Below are positions 1-7,892 of a DNA stretch of 30,345 nt, one piece after another. Every line of letters starts with the position of its first letter. The first letter of the stretch is position 1. The DNA comes from Planctomycetota bacterium. Lineage in GTDB: Bacteria; Planctomycetota; Phycisphaerae; UBA1845. The DNA is taken from NCBI GenBank assembly GCA_022563615.1, contig JADFMZ010000002.1, positions 1 through 30,345 on the forward strand. The letters are read 5' to 3'. Made by a program: the position numbers and the translations under genes. The notes below the pieces were generated by a model that was given only the letters and a program-made list of their open reading frames with translations, did no database searches and was not told the DNA's origin.

Positions 1-684
1 GTGCTGGTCTTCGTCCGCACCCGCGGCAACTTTGGCGTGCCTGCCGTCCTCGGAAAGGAATACATGGTCCTGACGACCTTGATGGTCTATCAGGTCAACG
101 GGTATTTCAATCTCAACGCGGCTTCGGCGATCGCCCTGGCCAACGTTGCCCTGACCTTGATCGCCGTCTTCATCCTGGCCCGCATCCAGCGGCGCCGGCG
201 CTTCATCAATCCGGAATTCGTCTTAGTCGCGGAGGATTTCCAAGGCGACGATGGTGACGTCATCGCGCGGGTGGAGGGAGCCGGTCTCGCGGTCGAGCAT
301 CGCTTCGATGCGGGCCGTCATTTCCTGAATCGGGAGCGACGACAGGGACTCGAAAACCTTTCGGTAGGCGTGCGCGTCGATGGGATCATCCGGCCCGGAC
401 TGAAAGGCCAGCTCCACACCATCGGTAAAGAACAGGATCTTGTCGCCGGGCGTAAGCTGGATTTCCACGGTTGGAAACTCCTCGCCGGCAGACAAGCCCA
501 GCAATCCGCCCGGGGCCTCCAAATCCTCGATTCGACCGCCGTTTCGGATGATGATGGGGTAGGGGTGGCCTCCGCGAGCGAACTGAAGTTTCAACGTGCG
601 GTGGTCGAGCAGGGCGTAGCACGCGGTGACGAATTGACAGTGGGGCAGCGATTGCTCAACCAGGGCGTCGTTGAGCGTGGCTAG
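1..684 (+). CDS. ABC transporter permease, 3' part; frame runs on antisense to the next gene
   Basis: The gene is cut by the left edge. The first 74 or so codons (to about position 222) look like the end of a binding-protein-dependent transport permease domain of the iron/thiamine type. A Gly-Asn-Phe-Gly-x-Pro-Ala stretch of the kind that follows the EAA loop (GNFGVPAVLG) comes first, then a last membrane helix (ALANVALTLIAVFILA) closed by basic residues (RIQRRRRF). Such proteins act in the inner membrane with an ATPase and a periplasmic binding protein. From about 223 the same frame stays open for another 154 codons, but that DNA is the coding region of the minus-strand phosphatase, and the peptide there has shadow composition. 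The true stop seems lost, or the gene (perhaps a two-domain FbpB-type permease) was broken here. Homology is confident only for 1-222. Confidence 0.5.
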   Translation: MLVFVRTRGNFGVPAVLGKEYMVLTTLMVYQVNGYFNLNAASAIALANVALTLIAVFILARIQRRRRFINPEFVLVAEDFQGDDGDVIARVEGAGLAVEHRFDAGRHFLNRERRQGLENLSVGVRVDGIIRPGLKGQLHTIGKEQDLVAGRKLDFHGWKLLAGRQAQQSARGLQILDSTAVSDDDGVGVASASELKFQRAVVEQGVARGDELTVGQRLLNQGVVERG

Positions 685-1416
685 GATTTGCGATGGGGTG
701 GTGATGCTGCGGCCGTTGCCGTCGATGCGCTCGGGTGCGATCGCCCTTTTGATGAACATGGTGAGCAGCCCGGCGGCTACGCCGTGGCCCACCGCGTCGG
801 CCAGGTAAATGCCCGTGTGGTGCTCGTCGATGCGGAGGATGTCGAACATGTCGCCCGAGACCCACGTTGCGGGACGGTAGAGGGTAGAGAACCGAACGTT
901 TCCGATCGGATGTTCAACGCGAGGCAGAAAGTCGCGCTGCAACCTGCCGGCAAGACGCATCTCCTCGTCCATCTCCCGGAAATGTTGATTGAGTCGTTCC
1001 CCCAGTTGTTGCATGTGTTGAAGCTGTTCTTGGGTTTGCCGAAGAAGTTGCGAATAACGCTCGATCATCGCAAACCGGCCACGCAACTCCGCCAGGCTGA
1101 TGTCGCGGCTGACGACTTCCGTCAGAGGGCCGGTCTCCGTGCGGCGTTGCTGCGGACTGTCGGTCAGGAGCAGAGTGGCGATGCGCTGGGTTTCGAGATG
1201 CCGGATCAAGTGTTCGAGGCGCGCGCTGCGTGCACCGGTTTCGGCGTCCGGCGGCGGGTCGGCCAGAATGACGGCATCGACAACGCCGTCCCGCGCGACT
1301 TCAATCGCGTCGTCATAATCATTGGCTGTGGTGACTTGCCAACCGATGTCCACGAGGACATCGATCGTGTCGTTCGGCAGGGATTCCTGAGATGGGTTGA
1401 CGAGCAATACCTGCAT
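223..1416 (-). CDS. SpoIIE-family PP2C phosphatase with degenerate receiver domain
   Basis: This 397-residue cytoplasmic protein has three parts. Residues 1-105 have a receiver-like pattern but lack the acidic pocket (LLVNPSQ where LLVDDD is usual), so phosphorylation as in a normal response regulator is doubtful. Residues about 105-160 form a long coiled coil rich in Gln, Leu and Glu. The C-terminal 220 residues are a SpoIIE/PP2C serine phosphatase with the metal-binding signatures VSGDMFD, LADAVGHG, FFTDGVELA and the terminal RDDVTIVALE. Family members dephosphorylate STAS-domain anti-anti-sigma proteins in partner-switching systems. A STAS protein is encoded at 7547-7882, but no RsbW-like kinase is visible in the window, so the pairing is inference. 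The start is the ATG that begins the receiver-like strand (MQVLLV). Confidence 0.88.
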   Translation of the reverse strand: MQVLLVNPSQESLPNDTIDVLVDIGWQVTTANDYDDAIEVARDGVVDAVILADPPPDAETGARSARLEHLIRHLETQRIATLLLTDSPQQRRTETGPLTEVVSRDISLAELRGRFAMIERYSQLLRQTQEQLQHMQQLGERLNQHFREMDEEMRLAGRLQRDFLPRVEHPIGNVRFSTLYRPATWVSGDMFDILRIDEHHTGIYLADAVGHGVAAGLLTMFIKRAIAPERIDGNGRSITTPSQILATLNDALVEQSLPHCQFVTACYALLDHRTLKLQFARGGHPYPIIIRNGGRIEDLEAPGGLLGLSAGEEFPTVEIQLTPGDKILFFTDGVELAFQSGPDDPIDAHAYRKVFESLSSLPIQEMTARIEAMLDRETGSLHPRDDVTIVALEILRD

Positions 1417-1504
1417 GACTCAACCGACTCCGCCGCATCGGGGGTAGGGATCCCGGCGCGGCACCTGGTCGCCGGGTTCGTCGGGTAGTGGGAGAGTCGG
1501 TTGC

Positions 1505-2005
1505 TCAGGGGAGGCGCTTTAGCACGGAGGGCGGAATCTCGATCGGATCACCCGGTTTGACGCCTAGTCGCTCGAAAAGATTGCCGTTGACCTCGATGGC
1601 GAACTGGGCCGGTTGGCCTGAAGGGTACTGCCCCGGACGGTCGTCCAGCGGGGCCATGGTATGGATTGCAACGATTGTTCCGGTTACGTCAAGATAGGCG
1701 ATGTCCAGCGGGATCATCACGTTCTTCATCCAGAACGTCAAAGGCCGTGCATACTCGAACACGAACAACATGCCGCGCTCCGTGCCGTCGGGAAGGGCCG
1801 CCATTTGCTCGCGGCTCACGAACATGAGTCCTCGGGCTTGTTCCGCGGGCTCATCGGCGATCCAAAGCTCGAACGTCCGGCCCCCGATCGTCAAGCGCAC
1901 CGTGCCCAATTTGTCTAAATCTCCCGGCTCCACCGGATTGCACCCCATGCTGACCAGCCACGGCAGGACCGTTGAAAGCACAACCATCATGGCCACGATC
2001 CTCAT
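1505..2005 (-). CDS. DUF192 family secreted protein, possibly a lipoprotein
   Basis: The protein has 166 residues from the internal ATG at 2005. That start is preferred over an in-frame ATG at 2047 because it begins directly with a signal sequence (MRIVAMMVVLSTVLPWLVSM) followed by a possible lipobox Cys (SMGC). The mature part is a DUF192 domain: an IADEPAEQARGLMFV segment, GMLFVFE, FWMKNVMIPLDIAYLD and a late FAIEVNG are the usual conserved blocks. The biochemical role of DUF192 is not established; members are small exported or periplasmic beta-rich proteins. It is transcribed in the same direction as the phosphatase downstream with an 88-bp gap. A perfect 7-bp inverted repeat (2042-2048/2057-2063) lies just upstream. 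Confidence 0.85.
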   Translation of the reverse strand: MRIVAMMVVLSTVLPWLVSMGCNPVEPGDLDKLGTVRLTIGGRTFELWIADEPAEQARGLMFVSREQMAALPDGTERGMLFVFEYARPLTFWMKNVMIPLDIAYLDVTGTIVAIHTMAPLDDRPGQYPSGQPAQFAIEVNGNLFERLGVKPGDPIEIPPSVLKRLP

Positions 2006-2080
2006 TGCAGACTTCTTTGGAAATCGCCGCGAGCAGCCGGTTCCCATTGGCTCGAAAATGGGACCGGCCCCAGCCTTTAG

Positions 2081-2190
2081 CGCCTATCCCATCAACCCTT
2101 GTGGCACCGGTTTTCAACCGGCAGCACCGGTTTTCAACCGGTGAAATGCACGGGTTACAAACCCGTGCCACATTGATTGGGATAGGCTCT
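2081..2190. repeat. TIR-flanked element with 20-bp tandem units
   Basis: Two inverted ends, GCCTATCCCATCAA at 2082-2095 and TTGATTGGGATAGGC at 2173-2187, enclose about two copies of a 20-bp unit (caccggttttcaaccggcag) and a second palindrome (cacgggttacaaacccgtg, 2149-2167). The unit is itself palindromic (ACCGG..CCGGT). A related array with the same left end lies at 30104-30208. No protein is encoded. This looks like a non-autonomous dispersed repeat of the sort common between planctomycete genes. Confidence 0.65.
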
Positions 2191-2354
2191 CAGTCTATCC
2201 GCTCATGGAGCGGTTGAATAGATCATCCCCCGGCCCCATCTTTCCATGTGCAAAAGGATATGGATCACCGGCGTAATACGATTCCACCTCCGGGAACGGT
2301 CGAGCAAGGTCACAATACCGGACGTGTGTCCGCCCAAATCAAGGCGTCGCAACA

Positions 2355-2383
2355 TTGACACGATAAGATTTTCGTACGTTTTC
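2355..2383 (+). promoter_or_regulatory. possible promoter of the histidine kinase gene
   Basis: A perfect TTGACA lies at 2355-2360, upstream of the TTG start at 2408. No good -10 hexamer sits at the right distance (TACGTT at 2375 is too close, GTTTTC at 2378 is poor), so this is a weak call based on the -35 match and the lower GC of 2351-2385. Confidence 0.22.
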
Positions 2384-2407
2384 GCATCGCTTTGACGGGG
2401 TGTTCAA

Positions 2408-4378
2408 TTGTTGAAAGACGTTTCCAAAGCCCTTGGGCGCTTCCTGAAAGCGGAAGAAGTGCCGCGTTGGTTCGGCCTGTCGCTCGTATTGATCTACCTG
2501 GTGGGGCTGGGCACCGTCACCAACGTGGGGATCCGCCAGGTTCGCAGCGAGGCGGCGGGTTTCCGTCAGCAGAGCGGCCAATACGCGGTGAAGATGCTGG
2601 CCGACAGCCTCGCCCATATCGACATCACCGGAATGGACTCGTCCGCGATCGCCACGTCCTATCAAAGGCTGCTGCGCGAGTTCGCCGAGAGTGTGCCGGT
2701 GCGAACGTTGCGCGTCGTGCAAGGGCGACGGGTCATGGCGTCAATCGTTTCGATGGACGTAGGAACCCAATTGCCTATCGAATCTCTGGGTTCCACTCCA
2801 CAGAACGGATCAGAACTGAAACTCGTCCCGGTCGCAGGACAGGAAGACCCAGACTTGTTGATACGCTACGAACTTATGACGGTCCGACCGAAGGTGACGT
2901 CTGCGGCGGAGGTCGGCCCCCTGATCCTGGAAGCACAACTTCCGGCTCATCCTTATCAGGCTAAGGGAATCGCCCGATACGCGGGAGCGTTGTCGATTGT
3001 TCTTGTGGTGTTGGGCGCCCTGTTTGTCGTCTACCGTTGTTTGCGCGAACAGCTTCGCGGCGTATCGCGCATCGCCGATCGGCTGCAAACGCATCGTGAC
3101 CGTCTGGAAGACGATCTATCCTCCCTGCGGATCAGCGACACGCTGGATGCCGTGACCGGCGCCTGGAACGAGTTGGTCGATCTGACTCAACGCCTCTCAG
3201 ATACCGTTCAACGTGCCGAAGCCAACGATGAATTGTCCCGCGTGTTGCAAAGCTCGGGCGGCTCGGCGCTGGCTGAGGCACTGAACGCAATTCCGGACGG
3301 GTTTCTCTATATCAAAGAGGAAGGTCGGTTCGAGTACTTCAACTCGGCGGCCTGTCGCTTGTTCGGCTGGTCCGTCGAGCAGGTTAGACAAACCAGCCTG
3401 GTCGAGGCCCAGGCCCAGGGGACCGGAGCGAAAGTGTTGGATCTGGTGCGTAGCGCGATGAGTCCTGACGGGACGTTTACCGCCCGCACCGAGGTCGTCG
3501 AGGCCAAAGAGGATGCCAGTCAGTCTTGCAGTTCCTATCGCGTCTGGGTAATTCCTCTGAGCCATTCCCAGCGCGACCGGGAATGTGTCGTGATGGTGCG
3601 GGACGTGAGCCAGCAACTTAGGGCCGAGCGCGCCCGCGAGGAGTTCGTTTCGCAGGTGACCCACGAGCTGCGCACGCCGCTGACCAACATTCGCGCCTAT
3701 GCGGAAACCCTGTCGAGCGGCATGTTTGATGACCCCAAGGTCATCACGGAATGTTACAACGTCATCACGAAGGAAACGCGACGACTTTCCAGGCTGATCG
3801 AGGACATTCTCAGTGTTTCCCAGTTGGAGGTCGGCACGATCGAGCTGGCCGTGGACACCGTGGATCTCAAGACGCTCCTGGGTGAGGCTGTTCGCGACGT
3901 TCGCAAATTGGCGGATGACAAGAATCTGGACCTGCAATTGATCCTACCGGCCAAGCTGGAGCCGATCTCCGGTGATCGGGACAAGCTGGCTGTCGTGGTC
4001 AACAACCTTCTTGGCAACGCCATCAAATATACACCTTCCGAAGGCAACGTGATCGTCGGTTGCCAACTGACGAACGACGCGGTGGTGTTGACGTTCAAGG
4101 ACAACGGCATCGGGATCGACAAGGCCGACCACGCTCGCGTCTTTGAAAAGTTTCAGCGAGGCAACGATCCCGCCGTGCAGAACGAAACCGGAACGGGCAT
4201 CGGACTATACACCGCCCGTGAGATTGTTCGCCGACACGGCGGTGACATCAGCCTGATCAGCCAAAAGGGTCAGGGATCCACGTTCCTGGTTCGCATTCCG
4301 CGCAGCGTCAGCCGCGCGGATTCGCTTGGCTCCACGCAGAGCCCGGTACCGACATCAACCGGCGCCGGGTCGGAGTAA
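2408..4378 (+). CDS. membrane-bound PAS sensor histidine kinase
   Basis: The protein has 656 residues, starting at TTG 2408 (a second TTG follows directly). Membrane helices at about 20-42 and 189-212 bracket a 145-residue extracytoplasmic sensor region of no recognised family. A HAMP-like linker, a coiled region and a PAS domain (about 285-400, with ALNAIPDGFLYI and EYFNSAACRLFGW) follow. The HisKA helix carries the phosphorylated His at 419 (QVTHELRTPLTN). The ATPase domain has the N box (NNLLGNAIKYTP, about 531-542), G1 (DNGIGID) and G2 (TGTGIGLYTA). All catalytic elements are intact, so it should autophosphorylate. The single-domain regulator 70 bp downstream is the obvious phosphate acceptor. 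The signal sensed cannot be told from sequence. Confidence 0.93.
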   Translation: MLKDVSKALGRFLKAEEVPRWFGLSLVLIYLVGLGTVTNVGIRQVRSEAAGFRQQSGQYAVKMLADSLAHIDITGMDSSAIATSYQRLLREFAESVPVRTLRVVQGRRVMASIVSMDVGTQLPIESLGSTPQNGSELKLVPVAGQEDPDLLIRYELMTVRPKVTSAAEVGPLILEAQLPAHPYQAKGIARYAGALSIVLVVLGALFVVYRCLREQLRGVSRIADRLQTHRDRLEDDLSSLRISDTLDAVTGAWNELVDLTQRLSDTVQRAEANDELSRVLQSSGGSALAEALNAIPDGFLYIKEEGRFEYFNSAACRLFGWSVEQVRQTSLVEAQAQGTGAKVLDLVRSAMSPDGTFTARTEVVEAKEDASQSCSSYRVWVIPLSHSQRDRECVVMVRDVSQQLRAERAREEFVSQVTHELRTPLTNIRAYAETLSSGMFDDPKVITECYNVITKETRRLSRLIEDILSVSQLEVGTIELAVDTVDLKTLLGEAVRDVRKLADDKNLDLQLILPAKLEPISGDRDKLAVVVNNLLGNAIKYTPSEGNVIVGCQLTNDAVVLTFKDNGIGIDKADHARVFEKFQRGNDPAVQNETGTGIGLYTAREIVRRHGGDISLISQKGQGSTFLVRIPRSVSRADSLGSTQSPVPTSTGAGSE

Positions 4379-4398
4379 CGCAGGCCGTAGTGGTATTA

Positions 4399-4423
4399 CA
4401 GGAGAGAGCTTTGCAATCTCCTG
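4399..4423 (+). other. small inverted repeat in the kinase-regulator gap
   Basis: CAGGAGA (4399-4405) and TCTCCTG (4417-4423) form a 7-bp stem with an 11-nt loop between the kinase stop and the regulator's ribosome binding site. It has no T-tract, so it is not a typical terminator. It could be an mRNA processing or attenuation structure, or mean nothing. Confidence 0.25.
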
Positions 4424-4448
4424 CGCGCAGAAAGGAAGGCAAGATAAG

Positions 4449-4820
4449 GTGTCTACGATTTTGGTTGCGGATGATGACGCCCATGTCGGGCGTGTGCTTT
4501 CGATGTGGCTGACTCGTCACGGGCACGAGGTGCTTATCGTTCGCAACGGCGTCGAAGCGCTGGAGGTGATCGCAACGCGTGATGTCGACCTGGTCATTTC
4601 GGACATGAACATGCCGGAACTGGACGGGCTTGGCCTGGCCAAGGCGCTGCGCGAGGCCGGCCACGTGGATCTTCCGATCATGATGTTGACAGCTCGGTGC
4701 GATCAGGACGCCTTGACCGAGGAACTGAGCGAGTATCGTATCAGCGTGTATCCGAAGCCGTTCTTTCCCTCCAAGTTGGTTGCGGAAATCAATCGTTTAA
4801 TGGGTGTAGCGGCGACGTAA
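4449..4820 (+). CDS. single-domain response regulator (CheY-like)
   Basis: This is a receiver domain of 123 residues with nothing attached. The GTG at 4449 is chosen because AAGGAAGG lies just upstream at a suitable distance and because the beta-1 strand (STILVADDD) begins there; the longer open frame upstream has no receiver homology. The acidic pocket (D8-D10), the phospho-acceptor D52 (VISDMNMPE) and K103 (YPKPF) are all present, so it should accept phosphate. With no output domain it must act by protein contact. The kinase upstream is the likely donor, and the HD-GYP and GGDEF-like proteins downstream are candidate targets (inference from gene order). Confidence 0.9.
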   Translation: MSTILVADDDAHVGRVLSMWLTRHGHEVLIVRNGVEALEVIATRDVDLVISDMNMPELDGLGLAKALREAGHVDLPIMMLTARCDQDALTEELSEYRISVYPKPFFPSKLVAEINRLMGVAAT

Positions 4821-4858
4821 CCGCGCGCGCCGATGACCGTCGGCGAAGGATACGAGCC

Positions 4859-6202
4859 TTGAATCAATCCGACACGACAACCCGGCCACGTCCAACGTCG
4901 AATCCGCCGTTGGACGCCCTGACGCAGCTCAAGACTCTTCAATCTCAATTGGCGGGTCTGGAAACTCCCGACGAGCTACCGCAGATGGTTTCCACGCTGT
5001 CCACAACCTTGGACGAAGTGCTTGCGGAACATGCCGGGATGGCGGACGAGTTGTTGTCTCTTTACGAGCAGCTCGGCATCGTATTCGAGGTCACACGACT
5101 CGTGTCGGCGGTGCAGCAGGAACGGGAGGTCATCGATCTTTTCATCGAGAACCTACGCCGCGGATTCGAGCATTGGGACGTGTTCACGATGCGTCCGCGC
5201 TCGGCCGGCAGCCGGTCGCCCCGCGACTCTGGGGATGTCTTTGGTAGCTGGTTGGAAACCCAGATTCAGCGGGCGTGCCGAGAGAAAGTTGTCGTGGTGG
5301 ACAAGCCGCCGGAGGCCGACGGTACGCAGACGCCTGCCCACGCGGGCTCTTCCGAGTCGCCCGACGTCGCTATTGCGGAGGTCATGGTGGCTCCCATCTT
5401 TGCCGGCACCGCGTTGGTGTGCACGATCGTCCTGGCGCGATCGAACGGATCACCCGATTTTCGGGCCTCCGACATGTTGCTTGTGGAGTCGCTCTCCAGT
5501 TTCTGCGGCGACCTGATCCGCAATCAGCGGCTCGTCCGAGAGATGCGGTCCATGTCCGTCGCCATGGTTCGTTCTCTGGTCAGCGCGGTGGACCAGAAGG
5601 ATGAATACACCTGTGGGCATTCCCTGCGGGTGGGTTATTACGCGACGGAACTGGGCAAGCGATTGAAGCTGCGCGAGGTCGATCTGCAAATGTTGCAATG
5701 GTCAGCCCTGTTGCACGACGTGGGCAAGATCGGCATACGCGACGATGTGCTCAAGAAGGAGGGCAAGCTTACGGAGGCGGAATTCGCCCACATCAAGGAA
5801 CACCCGGTTCGCAGCCATCGAGTGATTCAGGAGGTTCCGCAGCTCGCGGACGCGCTAAGCGGCATCCTGCATCACCACGAACATTGGAACGGAAAGGGGT
5901 ATCCCTCCGGCTTGAAAGGTCAGGACATCCCGCTCCAGGCGCGCATCATTCAAATGGCGGATATGTTCGACGCCTTGACTTCCAACCGCTCCTATCGGCA
6001 GGCGTTCAGTTGGCAAAAGGCCTTGGAGATTCTTGCGGCCGAGGCGGGTGCGACGGTGGATCCCAAGTTGCAGATTGTGTTCGATCAGATGATTCGCGAA
6101 CAGCTTGAGGACGATTCCGAGGCCTGGGATCGCATGGTGGAGCGGGCCGGCCGATTCGCCCACATTAGGGCCCAAGGAGACGATCCGGAGGATAGTAACT
6201 GA
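4859..6202 (+). CDS. HD-GYP domain c-di-GMP phosphodiesterase
   Basis: The protein has 447 residues from the TTG at 4859, chosen because GAAGGA lies 9 nt upstream; longer forms would overlap the regulator and read shadow sequence. The N-terminal half (about 20-245) has coiled-coil and GAF-like character with no visible cofactor motif. The HD-GYP domain covers about 250-420, with the HD pair at about 286-287 (LLHDVGKIG), ILHHHEHWNGKGYP containing the GYP signature (about 345-349), and DALTSNRSYR. All metal and signature residues are present, so hydrolysis of cyclic di-GMP is expected. It follows the response regulator and ends 1 nt before the GGDEF-like gene, so the three are probably one operon. 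It is soluble (no membrane helix). Confidence 0.92.
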   Translation: MNQSDTTTRPRPTSNPPLDALTQLKTLQSQLAGLETPDELPQMVSTLSTTLDEVLAEHAGMADELLSLYEQLGIVFEVTRLVSAVQQEREVIDLFIENLRRGFEHWDVFTMRPRSAGSRSPRDSGDVFGSWLETQIQRACREKVVVVDKPPEADGTQTPAHAGSSESPDVAIAEVMVAPIFAGTALVCTIVLARSNGSPDFRASDMLLVESLSSFCGDLIRNQRLVREMRSMSVAMVRSLVSAVDQKDEYTCGHSLRVGYYATELGKRLKLREVDLQMLQWSALLHDVGKIGIRDDVLKKEGKLTEAEFAHIKEHPVRSHRVIQEVPQLADALSGILHHHEHWNGKGYPSGLKGQDIPLQARIIQMADMFDALTSNRSYRQAFSWQKALEILAAEAGATVDPKLQIVFDQMIREQLEDDSEAWDRMVERAGRFAHIRAQGDDPEDSN

Positions 6203-6203
6203 C

Positions 6204-7550
6204 ATGTCCCTGGCACTCATCCTACCGTGGTTTCCCATTGTTCTGGCTGTCGGCGTGGCGGGAAGACTTCTCGGGCGCACCTGGAGCTGGGGCGTCGGGA
6301 TCCTCTGCGCGCTGTTTTGGGTCGTCCTGGTTCGGGCCTCGGAATCCGGTCCGGTGGCATACGATCTGTGGACTCTTGCAACGTTCATCGCCGGCGGGGT
6401 TGCCATCGTGGCCGTCAGTGTGTGGTCCGGAACCATAGTGGAAGTTCATGGAGTATCCGACACTTCCGCAACCCGGCCTCTGCCGATCGAGGAGGCCCAA
6501 GAACCCGAAGGCGCCGGGGCGCTTCAGGGGCTGTCCGAACTCATGGTCCATTTCGACGACTGGCTCGAAACACATCGTGAGATCGGCGTCCAAAACGCCT
6601 GGGCGGAGTTCGGCGAGTTCATTCGCACGGCACTGCATCGATGCTGCAAGGCGACCCACGTCAAACCATTTGCCGTCGTCAACGAAGGTCGCGAGCTGAT
6701 GGGGTTATGTGAGGCGGACCCGTCCGGCGTCGTTCCTCGAATCCCCGCGCGTGAAGGGATCGTCGGCCACGTCCTCACGACCGGTCGGATGTACGTCGCC
6801 GGCGACACGCTTCAAGGAGGATTCATCGAAGAGCTCGCCCAGCGTTCGCAATCAGAACCGCCGGCCTGGTGTTTTTCCGTCACGCAGGGAACGCGCCGCC
6901 TTGGTGTCGTGATCGTCGGCCGGCTCGACGCGGCCCCAGCATGGGACCGGGCGCAGCTCCATGCAGCCAGTCGGTTGATCGGCCAGTGTTGGTGTTTGTT
7001 GTTGGAGACGCTGCGTAGCCGCCGGGCTATTCACGAAGATCCTGTCTCCGGGCTCGACAGCCGAGAAACTTTCTTGCGCCTGGCTGAGCAGTCGCTCCGT
7101 CAATCCTATGCGCGAGGTGAACCGGTCGCCGTTGCGGTCGTCACCTTAGAGGGGCTTCGCGCGCTCAACGATTCGGGGCATTGGGACGTGGCCGACGAAC
7201 TGGTCGGAGAGGTTAGCCGCATGCTGCGCTGGAAGCTGCGCGCGGATGACGGCCTGGGACGTTTCGACGGCTCGCGATTCGTGTTGCTGCTTCGTCGGGT
7301 CGATTCAGAGCTTGCGTCGCTGATCATGGATCAGCTTACCTTACGTTTGGCGGAGTTGTGTGCAGAGCGGGAGCGGTGGCGTATCCAGGTGACCGTTCGA
7401 TGCGGCCTGGCGGGAAGCGGAACGGGGCAGCCGGACTTGCGAACCCTCGTATCCGAGGCGCTCACCCAGTGCACACGCGCAAGGCGGGAGCAGACACGGA
7501 TCGCCAGTGACATGCCGGAGAGCCTGCGGACGTGCGAGGCCAAGGCATGA
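6204..7550 (+). CDS. membrane protein with GAF-like and degenerate GGDEF domains
   Basis: The protein has 448 residues, with ATG at 6204, one base after the HD-GYP stop. Three hydrophobic segments near the N-terminus (about 3-20, 32-48, 54-72) are followed by a GAF-like region (about 110-270) and a GGDEF-family domain (about 275-435). The family's DPLTGLxNR segment reads DPVSGLDSRETF, and the catalytic loop reads GRFDGSRF in place of GRxGGDEF. The active-site Gly-Gly-Asp-Glu is therefore lost and diguanylate cyclase activity is not expected. It may bind GTP or c-di-GMP or act as a scaffold. Position between an active HD-GYP gene and a STAS gene with which it overlaps by 4 nt points to a shared signalling function. 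Confidence 0.82.
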   Translation: MSLALILPWFPIVLAVGVAGRLLGRTWSWGVGILCALFWVVLVRASESGPVAYDLWTLATFIAGGVAIVAVSVWSGTIVEVHGVSDTSATRPLPIEEAQEPEGAGALQGLSELMVHFDDWLETHREIGVQNAWAEFGEFIRTALHRCCKATHVKPFAVVNEGRELMGLCEADPSGVVPRIPAREGIVGHVLTTGRMYVAGDTLQGGFIEELAQRSQSEPPAWCFSVTQGTRRLGVVIVGRLDAAPAWDRAQLHAASRLIGQCWCLLLETLRSRRAIHEDPVSGLDSRETFLRLAEQSLRQSYARGEPVAVAVVTLEGLRALNDSGHWDVADELVGEVSRMLRWKLRADDGLGRFDGSRFVLLLRRVDSELASLIMDQLTLRLAELCAERERWRIQVTVRCGLAGSGTGQPDLRTLVSEALTQCTRARREQTRIASDMPESLRTCEAKA

Positions 7551-7882
7551 AGATCGAACGACAACAGGTCGGCACCGTGGATGTTTTTACACCGGTCGGC
7601 GCACTGGTGGATCAGGACGGTGAAAAGTTCACCCAGACACTATTGGCGCGGCTGAAGTCGGCCAATCCGCGCGTCGTGGTTTCGATGCATGAAGTGCCCT
7701 ATATGGACAGCGCAGCCTTGACGGGGTTACTCGACGCCACCGACGAGTTGGGCGACCGAGCGATGAGCCTAAGCCTGGCCAGGGTTACGTCGGGGTGTCG
7801 GGAAATCCTGGAACTGACCGGTCTGGCTCATCGATTCCGATTTTTCGAGGACGTGCAGGACGCGGTAAGGAGTTTCCTTTGA
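7547..7882 (+). CDS. STAS domain protein (anti-sigma factor antagonist type)
   Basis: The protein has 111 residues, and its ATG overlaps the upstream stop (ATGA), which indicates translational coupling. It is a lone STAS domain of the SpoIIAA/RsbV type: strands VGTVDVFTPVGAL and PRVVVSMHEV lead into the helix start MDSAALTGLLDA, where Ser55 after Asp54 sits at the usual phosphorylated position. Such proteins switch partners when a kinase phosphorylates this Ser and a SpoIIE-type phosphatase removes it. A phosphatase of that type is encoded at 223-1416. No matching anti-sigma kinase is present in the window. Being the last gene of a c-di-GMP cassette is an unusual setting for this family. Confidence 0.87.
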   Translation: MKIERQQVGTVDVFTPVGALVDQDGEKFTQTLLARLKSANPRVVVSMHEVPYMDSAALTGLLDATDELGDRAMSLSLARVTSGCREILELTGLAHRFRFFEDVQDAVRSFL

Positions 7883-7892
7883 GCATTGGAAT

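Noticed and set aside
688..1488. Plus-strand open frame of 266 codons
   Set aside because: It is antisense to the SpoIIE-type phosphatase, whose catalytic motifs are intact on the minus strand.
2221..2407. c-di-GMP (GEMM) riboswitch before the kinase gene
   Set aside because: It was considered because of the c-di-GMP genes, but the conserved GEMM core sequences are not present.
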